A stretch of DNA of 35,715 bases from Planctomycetota bacterium (GCA_024277285.1 JAJRVM010000213.1:1-35715), one strand, 5' to 3'; shown: positions 27,833 to 35,715, counted from the stretch's first letter. Numbers and translations: made by a program. Notes: generated by a model not told the origin, from the letters alone.

Positions 27833-29719
27833 ATGACGATTAAAGTTTCCGAATATATTGAGGCATCACAGCCCAAGGATATCGCGGTGGCTCCCCCCGG
27901 CTGGCACGCCCTGCTACTCATTGCCATGGCGCTGGTCGCAGGAGCGGTATACGCCAACATGACCGAAAACCCGTTCGTCCTCCGGGATGTGGATGAGATC
28001 GTCCATAATGAGCAACTACGGGAACTCGGCACCTCTTTTTACGGGCACCGTCCGATCACGAATTTCACGTTCGGTCTCAATTATGGCTTTGGAGAACTCG
28101 GCGCGTTCGGATATCACGCCGTTAGTCTGGTTCTACACGTGCTGGTCGGTCTGACACTTTACGGGGTGATACGAAGAACACTGAACACGGACCGTCTTCG
28201 AGAGCACTTCGGCTCCGGTTCTACCTGGATTGCGTTCGCATGCGCACTGCTCTGGCTGATACACCCGCTGCAGACGGAAGTGGTGAGCTACGCAGCGAAT
28301 CGAGCCGATTCTTTGATGGCGCTGTTCTATCTGCTCACGATGTATGGCATCATCCGCGGTGCTACGTGCGAAAAGAGCTTTCCATGGTACCTCGCCGCGG
28401 TGGCGGCTTGCGCGTTGGGGATGGGCAGCAAGGCTACCATGGTCACGGCACCGATCGTTGTTCTGCTGTTCGATCGGATATATTTGGCGCGATCTGTCTC
28501 ACAATTGATCAGACGACGTGGATGGGTGTATGTCGGTCTCGCCGCTACCTGGCTCGTGTTGGTCGGCAGCGGCGTTGCCGCCGAACTCCTCGATGCGAGC
28601 GGGACACCGGCCGGTGCAGGTGGAAACGCGTCCGTCATCGCCCCCTGGGAGTACGCCATCACGCAACCCGGTGTGATACTCCAATATCTTAAGCTCTCTT
28701 TCTGGCCCCAATCGCTTTGCGTTGATTACCATTGGAACCCCGTTCGATCGTTATTCGGTCCCGGTTCGGTCCCGATTCTGATTTTTCTGGCGATTCTGGT
28801 GTGGACGATTGTGACGTTGCTGCGTCGCCCGACACTCGGGTTTGTCGCGGTTTGGTTTTTTCTTACACTCGCACCGACTTCAAGCATCATCCCCCACCTG
28901 GATCCACTTTCTGAACAGCGTATGTATCTACCCCTGGCTGCGGTTGTGGTCCTTGTCGTCCTGGTTGTGCATGCGATGTTCGGTCAAGTGTTTGGAAAAG
29001 ACTCTCGTGCGCGTCTGCCGTTGGCGGGCGTGCTGATGCTGTTGGTCACACCAGTGTTAGCCTATGCCACGATGATGAGGAATCAGGACTACCGGGACGA
29101 CCTGACGATGTGGCGTGATGTCACCGAGAAACGCCCCTACAATTTCCGTGGGCCGTTGGGCGTCGGAAGAGCGCTCAAATCACTCGGCGAATTCGTGGAG
29201 GCGGAAACGGCCTTTCGACGGGCGGTGGAACTGGACGACCTTGCCCCCGATACGCACTTCTACCTGGGAGATTTGCTCTTCGAAGAAAACCGCCACCGAG
29301 AGGCGTTTGACGAGCTGTACCGTTCGAACGAGTTGGGAAGAGCGGATGTCGCGGTGTTTGTCCGGCTGGGCCGAACCTCTAAAGTCCTCGGCCGGTATGA
29401 TGCGGCCGTGGCTTTTTATGATAAAGCCCTGGAAATCCAACCCGGGTTCCCCGAGGCGCTGTATCAGCGCGGAGACGCGCTCACACTCGACGAAAAAGCT
29501 GAAGAGGCCATCGAATCCTACCGTCGGGCGATCGCCGCCGCCCCCAATTATTTCGAGCCGTATCAGGGAATATCGATTACGCTGTCGCAGTTGGGTCGCT
29601 TCCAAGAAGCGCTGCATTTCTGTGACGAAGCGTTGCGCATTCGTCCGGGTGACCCCGGAGCCACCGTTCAGCGGCGTCTGATCGTTCAGAAGCTTTCCAA
29701 GCAAGAACAAAACCAATAG
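27833..29719 (+). CDS. TMTC-like GT-C membrane protein with C-terminal TPRs, copy 2
   Basis: 628 residues, paralogous to copy 1 over its whole length (LIHPLQTEVVSYAANRADSL; SEQRMYLPLAAV). Membrane region about 25-430, then four to five TPRs (about 435-615). The first-loop motif reads NPFVLRDVDEIVHNE: aligned with copy 1, the first Asp of the pair is Arg51 and only Asp52 is kept, with a further acidic DE two residues on. It may be inactive, use the neighbouring acids, or have a different substrate. The ATG at 27833 has a weak GGCGGG before it. It is 325 bases downstream of copy 1, same strand. Function is inferred from the family. Confidence 0.8.
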   Translation: MTIKVSEYIEASQPKDIAVAPPGWHALLLIAMALVAGAVYANMTENPFVLRDVDEIVHNEQLRELGTSFYGHRPITNFTFGLNYGFGELGAFGYHAVSLVLHVLVGLTLYGVIRRTLNTDRLREHFGSGSTWIAFACALLWLIHPLQTEVVSYAANRADSLMALFYLLTMYGIIRGATCEKSFPWYLAAVAACALGMGSKATMVTAPIVVLLFDRIYLARSVSQLIRRRGWVYVGLAATWLVLVGSGVAAELLDASGTPAGAGGNASVIAPWEYAITQPGVILQYLKLSFWPQSLCVDYHWNPVRSLFGPGSVPILIFLAILVWTIVTLLRRPTLGFVAVWFFLTLAPTSSIIPHLDPLSEQRMYLPLAAVVVLVVLVVHAMFGQVFGKDSRARLPLAGVLMLLVTPVLAYATMMRNQDYRDDLTMWRDVTEKRPYNFRGPLGVGRALKSLGEFVEAETAFRRAVELDDLAPDTHFYLGDLLFEENRHREAFDELYRSNELGRADVAVFVRLGRTSKVLGRYDAAVAFYDKALEIQPGFPEALYQRGDALTLDEKAEEAIESYRRAIAAAPNYFEPYQGISITLSQLGRFQEALHFCDEALRIRPGDPGATVQRRLIVQKLSKQEQNQ

Positions 29720-29757
29720 CGCCCGCTGCTATTCTCTCTCGACCGAAGAATCGAGCG

Positions 29758-30999
29758 TCAGTACGGCATCTCAAACGCCAAGATCGTCAGATCGTCTCGC
29801 GGTAAGGAATCGTCGATCGTCGCGGGGAGTTGTGATGCTACTCGATCCATCCCCGCCCCAATCGGCATCTTCGTCAACGGGCGAATGAATTCCCGGATCG
29901 CATCGGCCGCGTCGGTCGTGTCTCGAACCGCGCTCGACGCGGCATGCTCGATACCATCCGTGTAGAGCACCATTTTGTCACCCGGTGCCAGTGGCACGGT
30001 GACGGAGGGAAACTCCGCACCGACAAACAGCCCCAGCAATCCGCCCGTGACCTTGATTTCCTCGAGATCGCCACCCCGCCCCAAACGCATCGGATAGGGG
30101 TGCCCACCACGTGCCAGGGTGAACGTACGTGCCTGATGATCGATGACTCCATAGCACGCTGTCACAAACTGGCAGTTGGGCAGTTCCTGTTCCGCAAGCG
30201 CGTCATTCAACGCGGACAACACGTCCGAAGGCTGCGATACTTCGTGCCCGTCGGACGTCATTCGATCGGGGATGATGGCTCGCTTGATAAACATGGTGAG
30301 CAGGCTCGCCGACATACCATGCCCCACGGCGTCCGCCAGGTAGACACCGGTGTGATGATCACCGATACGAAAGACATCGAACATGTCACCCGAGACCCAC
30401 GTGGCCGGTCGAAAGATGGCCGCAAATCGAACGCCGTGAATCGGTTCGGTCAGGTCCGGCAGGAAATCACGCTGCAAGCGCCCCGCCAGTTTCATTTCTT
30501 CGTCCACCTCACGGAAGTGATCGTTCAGTCGATGGGACAACTGCTGCATCTTGTTGAGTTCACGCTCCACGCCACACAACTGACTTCGGTAATGCGCCAC
30601 CATCGCCAGCCGACCCCGGAGTTCCTCGCGAGACGTATACGTGGGGATGCACGTCACTAGCAAGGAAGACGCGCCCGCCGGTGGTTCGCTCTCACCACCG
30701 ATCATGACGGTCGCAATCTGTTTCTGCTTCGACAATGTGAGAAGCTGTTCCGGCTTGGGTAGCGGCCCCGTGACGAGAACGTCCACCGGTGTGTGGCCCA
30801 GCACCGCTACCGCCGCGTCGGCATCCGGCGTAGTTGTGGTCTGCCATCCAAGCCCGTCGAGCACGGAAGTCAGGTCGGCCCCGTCGCATCCTTCTGATAC
30901 AATCAACGCACGAACCGAACTGTCCACATCAGTCTGCGGAGAGAGAGTCGGCGTCCCACTCGAAGGATCACCGGTGGCTTGAAGGGTACTCTGGTCCAT
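29758..30999 (-). CDS. RsbU/SpoIIE-type PP2C phosphatase with degenerate receiver domain
   Basis: 413 residues. Residues 30-140 align with a receiver fold, but the acidic pair is Ser35-Glu36 and the phospho-acceptor position is Gly78 (VDVLVTGPLP), so it probably cannot be phosphorylated. A short coiled segment (about 145-180) leads to the PP2C domain (about 190-410) with the metal-binding motifs VSGDMFDVF, DAVGHGMSASLL, YTDGIEHA and RDDLTILAFE. Such enzymes dephosphorylate anti-sigma-factor antagonists in partner-switching pathways. No anti-sigma or antagonist gene is adjacent. The ATG at 30999 has GAGG about 13 bases upstream. It converges on the second TMTC-like gene. Confidence 0.88.
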   Translation of the reverse strand: MDQSTLQATGDPSSGTPTLSPQTDVDSSVRALIVSEGCDGADLTSVLDGLGWQTTTTPDADAAVAVLGHTPVDVLVTGPLPKPEQLLTLSKQKQIATVMIGGESEPPAGASSLLVTCIPTYTSREELRGRLAMVAHYRSQLCGVERELNKMQQLSHRLNDHFREVDEEMKLAGRLQRDFLPDLTEPIHGVRFAAIFRPATWVSGDMFDVFRIGDHHTGVYLADAVGHGMSASLLTMFIKRAIIPDRMTSDGHEVSQPSDVLSALNDALAEQELPNCQFVTACYGVIDHQARTFTLARGGHPYPMRLGRGGDLEEIKVTGGLLGLFVGAEFPSVTVPLAPGDKMVLYTDGIEHAASSAVRDTTDAADAIREFIRPLTKMPIGAGMDRVASQLPATIDDSLPRDDLTILAFEMPY

Positions 31000-31115
31000 G
31001 TGGCGCGCGCAACCTCAACGCTATGGCCCCACACCCGGCCATCATACGATTGGCGTGATCGGATCAGGGCCGATGCCCCTGCGTCGGCGGGCGAATGGTC
31101 GTGCTTTAGCTGAAC

Positions 31116-31589
31116 CTAAGGGAGCTGAATCCGGTCGCCGGGCTGAAGCCCGAGGTCCGAGAATACATCGGCGTTGACTTCTATTGCGAATTGAGCCGGT
31201 TCGAGAGACGGGTAACGGTTGTAGCTGGTGTCGAACGGTTCCATCGTGTAGATCGACAAGGCGACACCGTCAGCGTCGAGATAGACAATGTCAAGCGGGA
31301 TGATGGTGTTCTTCATCCAGAAGCTCATCTCCTGCTCCCGATCGAACTTGAAGAGCATGCCGCGCTGTGTACCGTCCGCCAGGGCGGCCATCTGCTCAGC
31401 CTTCACGAACATCAGCCCGCGTTCTCGCTCTGACGAACTATCCGCGATCCAAAGTCTGAAGGGTTGCCCCTTGATCGAAACGTTGACCATGCCCAATTGA
31501 TCCAAGACGTTTGGCTCCGACGGCGCACAACTCGCACCGAGCATGGAAGACGCCAATCCCAGCATCAGCATAAACACGAGCAGCTTCAT
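31116..31589 (-). CDS. DUF192 exported protein
   Basis: 157 residues; AGAGGGA 8 bases before ATG 31589. An N-terminal hydrophobic signal ends in LGASC, a possible but not ideal lipobox (Cys21). The DUF192 domain follows: QPFRLWIADSSSERERGLMF and the family signature MSFWMKNTIIPLDIVYLDADG. The fold is a small beta-barrel of unknown role, found widely in bacteria and archaea as an exported or membrane-anchored protein. It may be co-transcribed with the small ORF upstream. Confidence 0.87.
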   Translation of the reverse strand: MKLLVFMLMLGLASSMLGASCAPSEPNVLDQLGMVNVSIKGQPFRLWIADSSSERERGLMFVKAEQMAALADGTQRGMLFKFDREQEMSFWMKNTIIPLDIVYLDADGVALSIYTMEPFDTSYNRYPSLEPAQFAIEVNADVFSDLGLQPGDRIQLP

Positions 31590-31648
31590 GGGCTACGTCC
31601 CTCTGTTCCGTTGTCCTTCTGCCTATTCTATCCGGCCCTCTGAGAGGC

Positions 31649-31843
31649 TTACGGCCACACGACGATGTTCCGATGGGCGTGATGGGGAACACCCGCACGC
31701 ACAATCAGAGCACCGACGACATCGTAACCGATCTGCGTCACAGATGCACCCTCCACCCGGCGCTGATCGTCGAGGAGTGGGTGCGGGAAAGGTGAACATG
31801 GGGAAGCAGGACCATACCGGTTTCCGTTCAACTTCAGGTACAA
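31649..31843 (-). CDS. Possible small protein, 64 residues, between gatB and the DUF192 gene
   Basis: A TTG-started frame with AGGA 7 bases upstream, preserved from 31843 to a TAA at 31649. The predicted protein reads MYLKLNGNRYGPASPC ..., VEGASVTQIGYDVVGALIV and ends HHAHRNIVVWP. Third positions are mostly G, C or T, as in neighbouring genes. It lies 59 bases upstream of the DUF192 gene and 111 bases downstream of gatB, same strand. No family recognised. It may be a real small gene, a remnant, or chance; the other frames here are poorer. The rest of 31590-31954 shows nothing. Confidence 0.35.
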   Translation of the reverse strand: MYLKLNGNRYGPASPCSPFPHPLLDDQRRVEGASVTQIGYDVVGALIVRAGVPHHAHRNIVVWP

Positions 31844-31954
31844 GGACGCATCCTATTTCGACTACTCCCGCCATCCCCAGGTCACAAGGGGCGAAAGTCC
31901 GGATCAGGGCGATCGTTCGTACCACCCATGGCGTTTGTCACTCCCGGTAAGAGG

Positions 31955-33421
31955 TTAGTCCGCAAGATCCGTTAATCGTCGTGTCAACAGCTCCCCAACG
32001 AGCTTCGGATCCGCTTTGCCCCCAGAGAGTTTCATCACTTGGCCGCGCAGAAAACCCACGGCCGCCTTGGCCTTCTTCGGATGTTCCATGGCATCTCTGA
32101 CGGCCTTTTCGTTTGCGGCCAGTGCTTCATTTACCCAGGCTTCCGTGGCACCGGTATCCCGCTCCAAGATCAAACCGAGCTCTGCGGCCAGCGAATCCGG
32201 ATCATCCTTCCGCGTCATCATCACCTCCGCGAGCCTGTTCGCAGCCGTCTTGTTGACTCCGCCGCTCTCCACTAACAGCGCAAGCTTCGCCATGCGTTCT
32301 GCTGAAACGCCCAACTCCGCGATCGTTCGGTCACGATCCTTGGCCAGCGCTTGCCAGGTATTCACGAACTGTTTGGCAGCCACAACAGGCGGCGCGCCGG
32401 CTGCGATCATCTCATCGAACAAATCCGCCGTAGCGCGGTCTGCAACGATCGTGTTCGCGGCGTCGGCCGTCAAACCGTAATCAGCCTGAAGCCGCAGCCG
32501 CCGCGTCTGGGGTAGCTCAGGAAGCCGGCTGCGATAACCCTCGAGCGCTTCCGGCGTGACGCGGATCGGAACGAGATCGGGATCGGGGAAGTAGCGATAA
32601 TCGTGGGCCGCCTCTTTCTCCCGCTGATACTCCGTGACTCCTCGATCGGCGTTCCAGCCTCGGTTTTCGTTCGGTTTGGTGCCGAGCACGTAATCGTGGT
32701 TGTCGGTCCACGCGGCGATCTGACGCTGCGATTCGAATGAAATGGCATCGCGCACGGCCCGAAGGCTGTTGAGGTTTTTTATTTCTGCGATGGGCGTTCG
32801 ATATTCTTTTCCGTCGACCTCAATCGCCACGTTGATGTTCGGCTCGAACCGCATCTGCCCTTTTTTCATGTTGCCTTCCGTCACGCCAAGATAGGTCATA
32901 AGCCGATGCAACTCCGTGCAAAACGCGTAGGCGTGCGCACTCGAGACCAGATCAGGCTCCGTCACAATCTCCAGTAACGGCGTCCCCGCGCGGTTGAGAT
33001 CAACAAGAGTACCCGATTCGGTATCGTGGATGTTCTTGCCCGCGTCCTCCTCCAGATGCGCCCGTCTAATCCGAACCGGGTGTGCCTCACCCGCAAGCGT
33101 CACCTCGAAATGCCCTTTCGTCGCCAGCGGGAGATCATACTGGCTGACCTGATAGTTCTTCGGCATGTCCGGGTAGAAGTAGCTCTTGCGGTCCCATTTC
33201 GTCAGCGGTGCCATCTTGCAATTGATCGCCAGGGCGGCCACAACGGACAACTCAAACGCCCGGCGGTTGATCACCGGCAGCGCCCCCGGGTGCCCGAGAC
33301 ATACCGGACAAACGAGACTGTTCGGTGGTGCCTCAAAGGCGACACGGCACGCACAGAACATCTTGGTACTCGTCTTGAGTTGAACGTGAATCTCTAACCC
33401 GATGATGGTGCGCGTCTTCAT
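31955..33421 (-). CDS. gatB: Asp-tRNA(Asn)/Glu-tRNA(Gln) amidotransferase subunit B
   Basis: 488 residues, full length. GLEIHVQLKTSTKMFC opens the cradle domain; the zinc-binding Cys set is in MFCACR and VCPVCLGHPGALP; then YFYPDMPKNYQVSQYD, VDLNRAGTPLLEIVTEPD, MRFEPNINVAI and RYFPDPDL. A C-terminal YqeY-like helical tail (VGFLRGQVMKLSGGKADPKLVGELL) binds tRNA. With GatA and GatC (not in the window) it converts misacylated Glu-tRNA(Gln) or Asp-tRNA(Asn) in the cytoplasm. GGAA is the only ribosome-site match before ATG 33421. It follows the 251-aa gene by 48 bases. Confidence 0.97.
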   Translation of the reverse strand: MKTRTIIGLEIHVQLKTSTKMFCACRVAFEAPPNSLVCPVCLGHPGALPVINRRAFELSVVAALAINCKMAPLTKWDRKSYFYPDMPKNYQVSQYDLPLATKGHFEVTLAGEAHPVRIRRAHLEEDAGKNIHDTESGTLVDLNRAGTPLLEIVTEPDLVSSAHAYAFCTELHRLMTYLGVTEGNMKKGQMRFEPNINVAIEVDGKEYRTPIAEIKNLNSLRAVRDAISFESQRQIAAWTDNHDYVLGTKPNENRGWNADRGVTEYQREKEAAHDYRYFPDPDLVPIRVTPEALEGYRSRLPELPQTRRLRLQADYGLTADAANTIVADRATADLFDEMIAAGAPPVVAAKQFVNTWQALAKDRDRTIAELGVSAERMAKLALLVESGGVNKTAANRLAEVMMTRKDDPDSLAAELGLILERDTGATEAWVNEALAANEKAVRDAMEHPKKAKAAVGFLRGQVMKLSGGKADPKLVGELLTRRLTDLAD

Positions 33422-33469
33422 GGAAGTTCCGAATCAAGCACGGTCTCGTGCGGCATGACCGGTCGCGGG

Positions 33470-34225
33470 TTACGGTCTGCCGGCGATCGCGGCCGCGAGT
33501 GGGTTGACGAAACCAGGCACGATGCGTTCGGTGGCCAACTCGTCGCAGACGTCGGACAGGTGTTCGCAGCAAGAGGCTACTGCATCGGCGCGCTGACCAC
33601 CCCAGTATTTTCGCACGGTGAGAAAAATGGTTATCGGCTCGTCCTCATATGATGCGTTGCGAACTTCGAAAGTAGAGGTTCGCGATTTGACTTCCAGATA
33701 GGCTTGCTCATCACAGTCCGGTGTGAGCGCGATGCCGAAATAGGGTTGGGCGTCAATCGTGTGGACGGCATGGTCACCAAAGAGGAACCCCCCCGCCGCA
33801 TGCTCACCCACCAATGCTTCAGCCACCAGTTGGTCATGGTTACCGCGATACGCAAGATCAAACCCGTAGATGACCTCCAAATGATCGTAGTCAAGCTCGC
33901 TAAACGTCAGGTGGTACGGCGCTTGCGTGAGGATCACGTTGGCCATGTGGCGAAACTCTTCGAGAGACGGCGGCGCAAAGAAACCGAAACGCAGGCTCGT
34001 CGAGTCAATGCGAATCCAACGGCGCGGTGTGCGTTCTTCGACATCCTCTTCGAGTACGGTCACATTTCCTTCACGAGTGTGAAGTTTCGTGAGCGAGGGG
34101 AAACTTTTTCTGACACTATCGAAGAAGTGCAGCATCGTCTCACGACTGGGCAACAACTCTAACTTAAGAAAGAGGCGGCAGGAGACATAAAAGTCGTCAC
34201 AAACAACGCCCAGGTCATTGACCAT
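33470..34225 (-). CDS. Unrecognised protein upstream of gatB, 251 residues
   Basis: GAGG lies 6 bases before ATG 34225, which was chosen over an in-frame ATG at 34237 that has no ribosome site. No signal peptide or membrane segment. The sequence alternates beta-strand-like and helical pieces: FYVSCRLFLKLELLPSRETM, TPRRWIRIDSTSLRFGFFAPP, YHLTFSELDYDHLEVIYGFDL, AQPYFGIALTPDCDEQAYLEV and EPITIFLTVRKYWGG. It ends in a Cys-containing helical segment. It may be a soluble two-half alpha/beta protein; the repeated pattern of long strand plus acidic loop suggests an internal duplication. No enzyme motif was recognised. It is probably co-transcribed with gatB. Confidence 0.75.
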   Translation of the reverse strand: MVNDLGVVCDDFYVSCRLFLKLELLPSRETMLHFFDSVRKSFPSLTKLHTREGNVTVLEEDVEERTPRRWIRIDSTSLRFGFFAPPSLEEFRHMANVILTQAPYHLTFSELDYDHLEVIYGFDLAYRGNHDQLVAEALVGEHAAGGFLFGDHAVHTIDAQPYFGIALTPDCDEQAYLEVKSRTSTFEVRNASYEDEPITIFLTVRKYWGGQRADAVASCCEHLSDVCDELATERIVPGFVNPLAAAIAGRP

Positions 34226-34277
34226 GTCACACCTCATGGAAGGAAGGATCAGTCATACGCCACATCGACTGGGGTCC

Positions 34278-34306
34278 ATTATGCATACTGCGGCCGAGAA
34301 CTTCAA
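34278..34306 (-). promoter_or_regulatory. Candidate sigma-70-type promoter for the 251-aa gene and gatB
   Basis: Minus strand: TTGAAG (34301-34306), 17-base spacer, CATAAT (34278-34283). Transcription would start near 34271, about 45 bases before ATG 34225. Four of six and five of six consensus matches. Confidence 0.45.
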
Positions 34307-34414
34307 CAAAAATTTGGCTTGTTTGCGATACGGTCGCGTACTGGGGTCTTCCCTAAGCGTCACAACCGATGTCTAAATAGCGATCGACGCTTGGCAACGA
34401 CAAAAGACTTTAGC

Positions 34415-34436
34415 TGTGAAAAACCAAGTTTTCACA
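34415..34436 (-). terminator. Hairpin after aroK
   Basis: TGTGAAAA-accaag-TTTTCACA, a perfect 8-bp stem with a 6-base loop, 27-48 bases past the aroK stop. On the minus strand the 3' arm begins with TTTT. It probably ends the aroE-aroK transcript before the gatB promoter. Confidence 0.5.
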
Positions 34437-34462
34437 ACAAGTCGCAATAGATTAGCGCTTGC

Positions 34463-35014
34463 TTATCTGAGTTTGTCGGCGACCGATTGCAGAACGAGCC
34501 GAACCACCTCCGCCTGACTCTGCCGCAACGTATCCACTTCGATATCCGCAGCCGATCGATAGATTGGTTCACGCGATCGCAAGACGGCCTCACTTTCGGC
34601 CCGTCCGGTCAAGCTCGTGAGCGATGGGCGCAAATGAGAAGTCTTCTCGTCGGCGATGAGGCGGTCGTACAACACATCCGGCGGCGCCGTCAGCCACACC
34701 ACGACGCCCGATCCACGAAGCAGCCGGACATTGGCGTCATCCCGCACAGCCCCCCCCCCCACACTGATGACGGCCGGTGCTCGCTTCACCGCCTCTGCAA
34801 CGGCGTCTCGCTCCCATATTCGAAAACCGGCTTCCCCTTCGCCTGTGAATAATTCTGCTATCGTCCGGCCCGCGTGTTGAACGACAAGATCGTCCGTGTC
34901 AATGTGTTCGCGGCCCAGAGCGGCCGCGACGAGCCGCCCGATCGTGGTCTTACCGCTGCCGCGCATGCCGATCAATACGAGGTGTTTCGCGCTGTCAAAT
35001 GTTCCAGTTGTCAT
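34463..35014 (-). CDS. aroK: Shikimate kinase
   Basis: 183 residues. P-loop GMRGSGKTT (16-24) binds ATP; DTDD (39-42) binds magnesium and shikimate; RIWERDAV and VISVGGGAV form the shikimate-binding region; the lid carries the Arg in SHLRPSL. It phosphorylates shikimate at the 3-hydroxyl in the aromatic amino-acid pathway, cytoplasm. Its ATG overlaps the stop of aroE as ATGA. The VGGGAV motif is encoded with an uninterrupted run of 11 G bases (34750-34760), an unusual slip-prone stretch in an essential gene. Confidence 0.95.
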   Translation of the reverse strand: MTTGTFDSAKHLVLIGMRGSGKTTIGRLVAAALGREHIDTDDLVVQHAGRTIAELFTGEGEAGFRIWERDAVAEAVKRAPAVISVGGGAVRDDANVRLLRGSGVVVWLTAPPDVLYDRLIADEKTSHLRPSLTSLTGRAESEAVLRSREPIYRSAADIEVDTLRQSQAEVVRLVLQSVADKLR

Positions 35015-35715
35015 GTCCGGTGTGCCCCCGTTTCAGCCTCGATGGCTTCCTCCATCCATCGCGCGGCGGCTGTAGTGTCCGGCGGTTGGCCGGTCCAATG
35101 TTCGAACTGCGTAGCGGCTTGACGCACAAACATGTCCACTCCATTAAGCGTGGCTACGCCGGACCGCGATGCGTGTTCCAGAAAAACGGTGCGAAGCGGG
35201 TTGTAGATCATATCGAATGCCAGGCGGCAGCCGCCAAAGGCGGTCGGCGGCAGTGGGCTGTCATCCCGGTGCGATGCGAATCCGAGGCTGGTGCCGTTGA
35301 TCACGATTTCGCCACAGCGGTCGGTCCGCTGCTCCCAAGGTTGAAGTGTACCTCCCAACGAAGCCACAAACGGCTTAGCCTGCTCCGGATTGCGAACGTA
35401 GATCGTCTGCTCACAGCCCAACTCGTGCAGGCCATACATCAGCGCCCGTGCGGCCCCTCCTGCACCGAGGACATCAACGCTTGTGCCGGCCAGGTCCGAT
35501 CGCGAACATCCGAGTGCGCAGACGATCGCGTCAACCGCCGCATAGGCGTCTGTGTTGAACGCACGTACCGCGGTACCTTCAAACGCCAGTGTGTTCGCGG
35601 CTCCAATCCAATGGGACATGCCGTCAGCCCCTTCGCCGGCGTACGCGTAGGCGGTCCTTTTGTGAGGAAGCGTCACGCTACAGCCACCAAGGTCCAGCCA
35701 GGGACGCTTCCGGCA
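35011..35715 (-). CDS. aroE: Shikimate dehydrogenase, 5' end off the window
   Basis: The frame is open to the right edge (234 codons), so the N-terminal part (about 50-60 residues by family length, more if fused) is missing. The first visible residues are ...LDLGGCSVTLPHK with the catalytic Lys; then NTDAYA (catalytic Asp), the NADP-binding VLGAGGAARALMYGL, INGTSLGF, DMIYNPLRT and the C-terminal MFVRQAATQFEHWTG. It reduces 3-dehydroshikimate to shikimate. In planctomycetes this domain is sometimes fused to a type-I dehydroquinase (aroD); the missing part would tell. It is the gene directly before aroK. Confidence 0.95.
   Translation of the reverse strand, partial: CRKRPWLDLGGCSVTLPHKRTAYAYAGEGADGMSHWIGAANTLAFEGTAVRAFNTDAYAAVDAIVCALGCSRSDLAGTSVDVLGAGGAARALMYGLHELGCEQTIYVRNPEQAKPFVASLGGTLQPWEQRTDRCGEIVINGTSLGFASHRDDSPLPPTAFGGCRLAFDMIYNPLRTVFLEHASRSGVATLNGVDMFVRQAATQFEHWTGQPPDTTAAARWMEEAIEAETGAHRT

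Noticed and set aside
29738..29755. CTCGA-N8-TCGAG hairpin between the second TMTC-like gene and the phosphatase
   Set aside because: A 5-bp stem with no T-run is too weak to call a terminator.
31623..31925. 100-codon minus-strand frame beside the DUF192 gene
   Set aside because: Arg/Cys/Pro-rich and without ribosome site; the overlapping 64-residue frame is more protein-like.

Overview
The window looks like a moderately GC-rich chromosomal segment of a planctomycete (Planctomycetota, perhaps Phycisphaerae or a related uncultured lineage). This is inferred from gene content: a secreted protein built of DCNxNGIPDxC repeats, a Cys-rich secreted mosaic protein with dockerin-like C-terminal repeats, two TMTC-like membrane/TPR proteins, and two groEL genes. 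There is no rRNA, no tRNA I could support, no CRISPR array, and no transposase or phage gene. It reads as ordinary chromosome.

Left part (1-12.8 kb): the start of a secreted repeat protein runs off the left edge. It is followed by a large c-di-GMP signalling protein (REC-GGDEF-REC-GAF-HD-GYP) and, divergently, a DMT/EamA transporter. A tripartite RND efflux operon (pump, adaptor, outer-membrane factor) is on the minus strand, then an NfsA-type nitroreductase. Just upstream of the nitroreductase is a short coding-like stretch split over two frames, which may be a frameshifted small gene.

Middle (13.1-22.8 kb): the Cys-rich secreted protein ends at a strong bidirectional-type hairpin. It faces a chaperone block read on the minus strand: groL2-groES-groL1, then dnaJ-grpE-fmdB. 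One GroES sits between two clearly different GroELs. No CIRCE element was found.

Right part (23.3-35.7 kb): a GNAT acetyltransferase, then a GT2 glycosyltransferase overlapping a DUF2304 membrane protein, a small lipoprotein, and two tandem TMTC-like GT-C/TPR proteins. Together these suggest a polyprenyl-phosphate-sugar-dependent protein glycosylation locus (inference). Then come a PP2C/SpoIIE phosphatase with a degenerate receiver domain, a DUF192 protein, a possible 64-aa small protein, gatB with an unrecognised 251-aa protein upstream, and aroE-aroK (overlapping by ATGA), with aroE cut by the right edge.

The most interesting points are the candidate glycosylation locus, in which the second TMTC-like protein has lost one acidic residue of its first-loop motif; the double-GroEL chaperone block; the frameshifted small gene before the nitroreductase; and an 11-G run inside the coding sequence of aroK.
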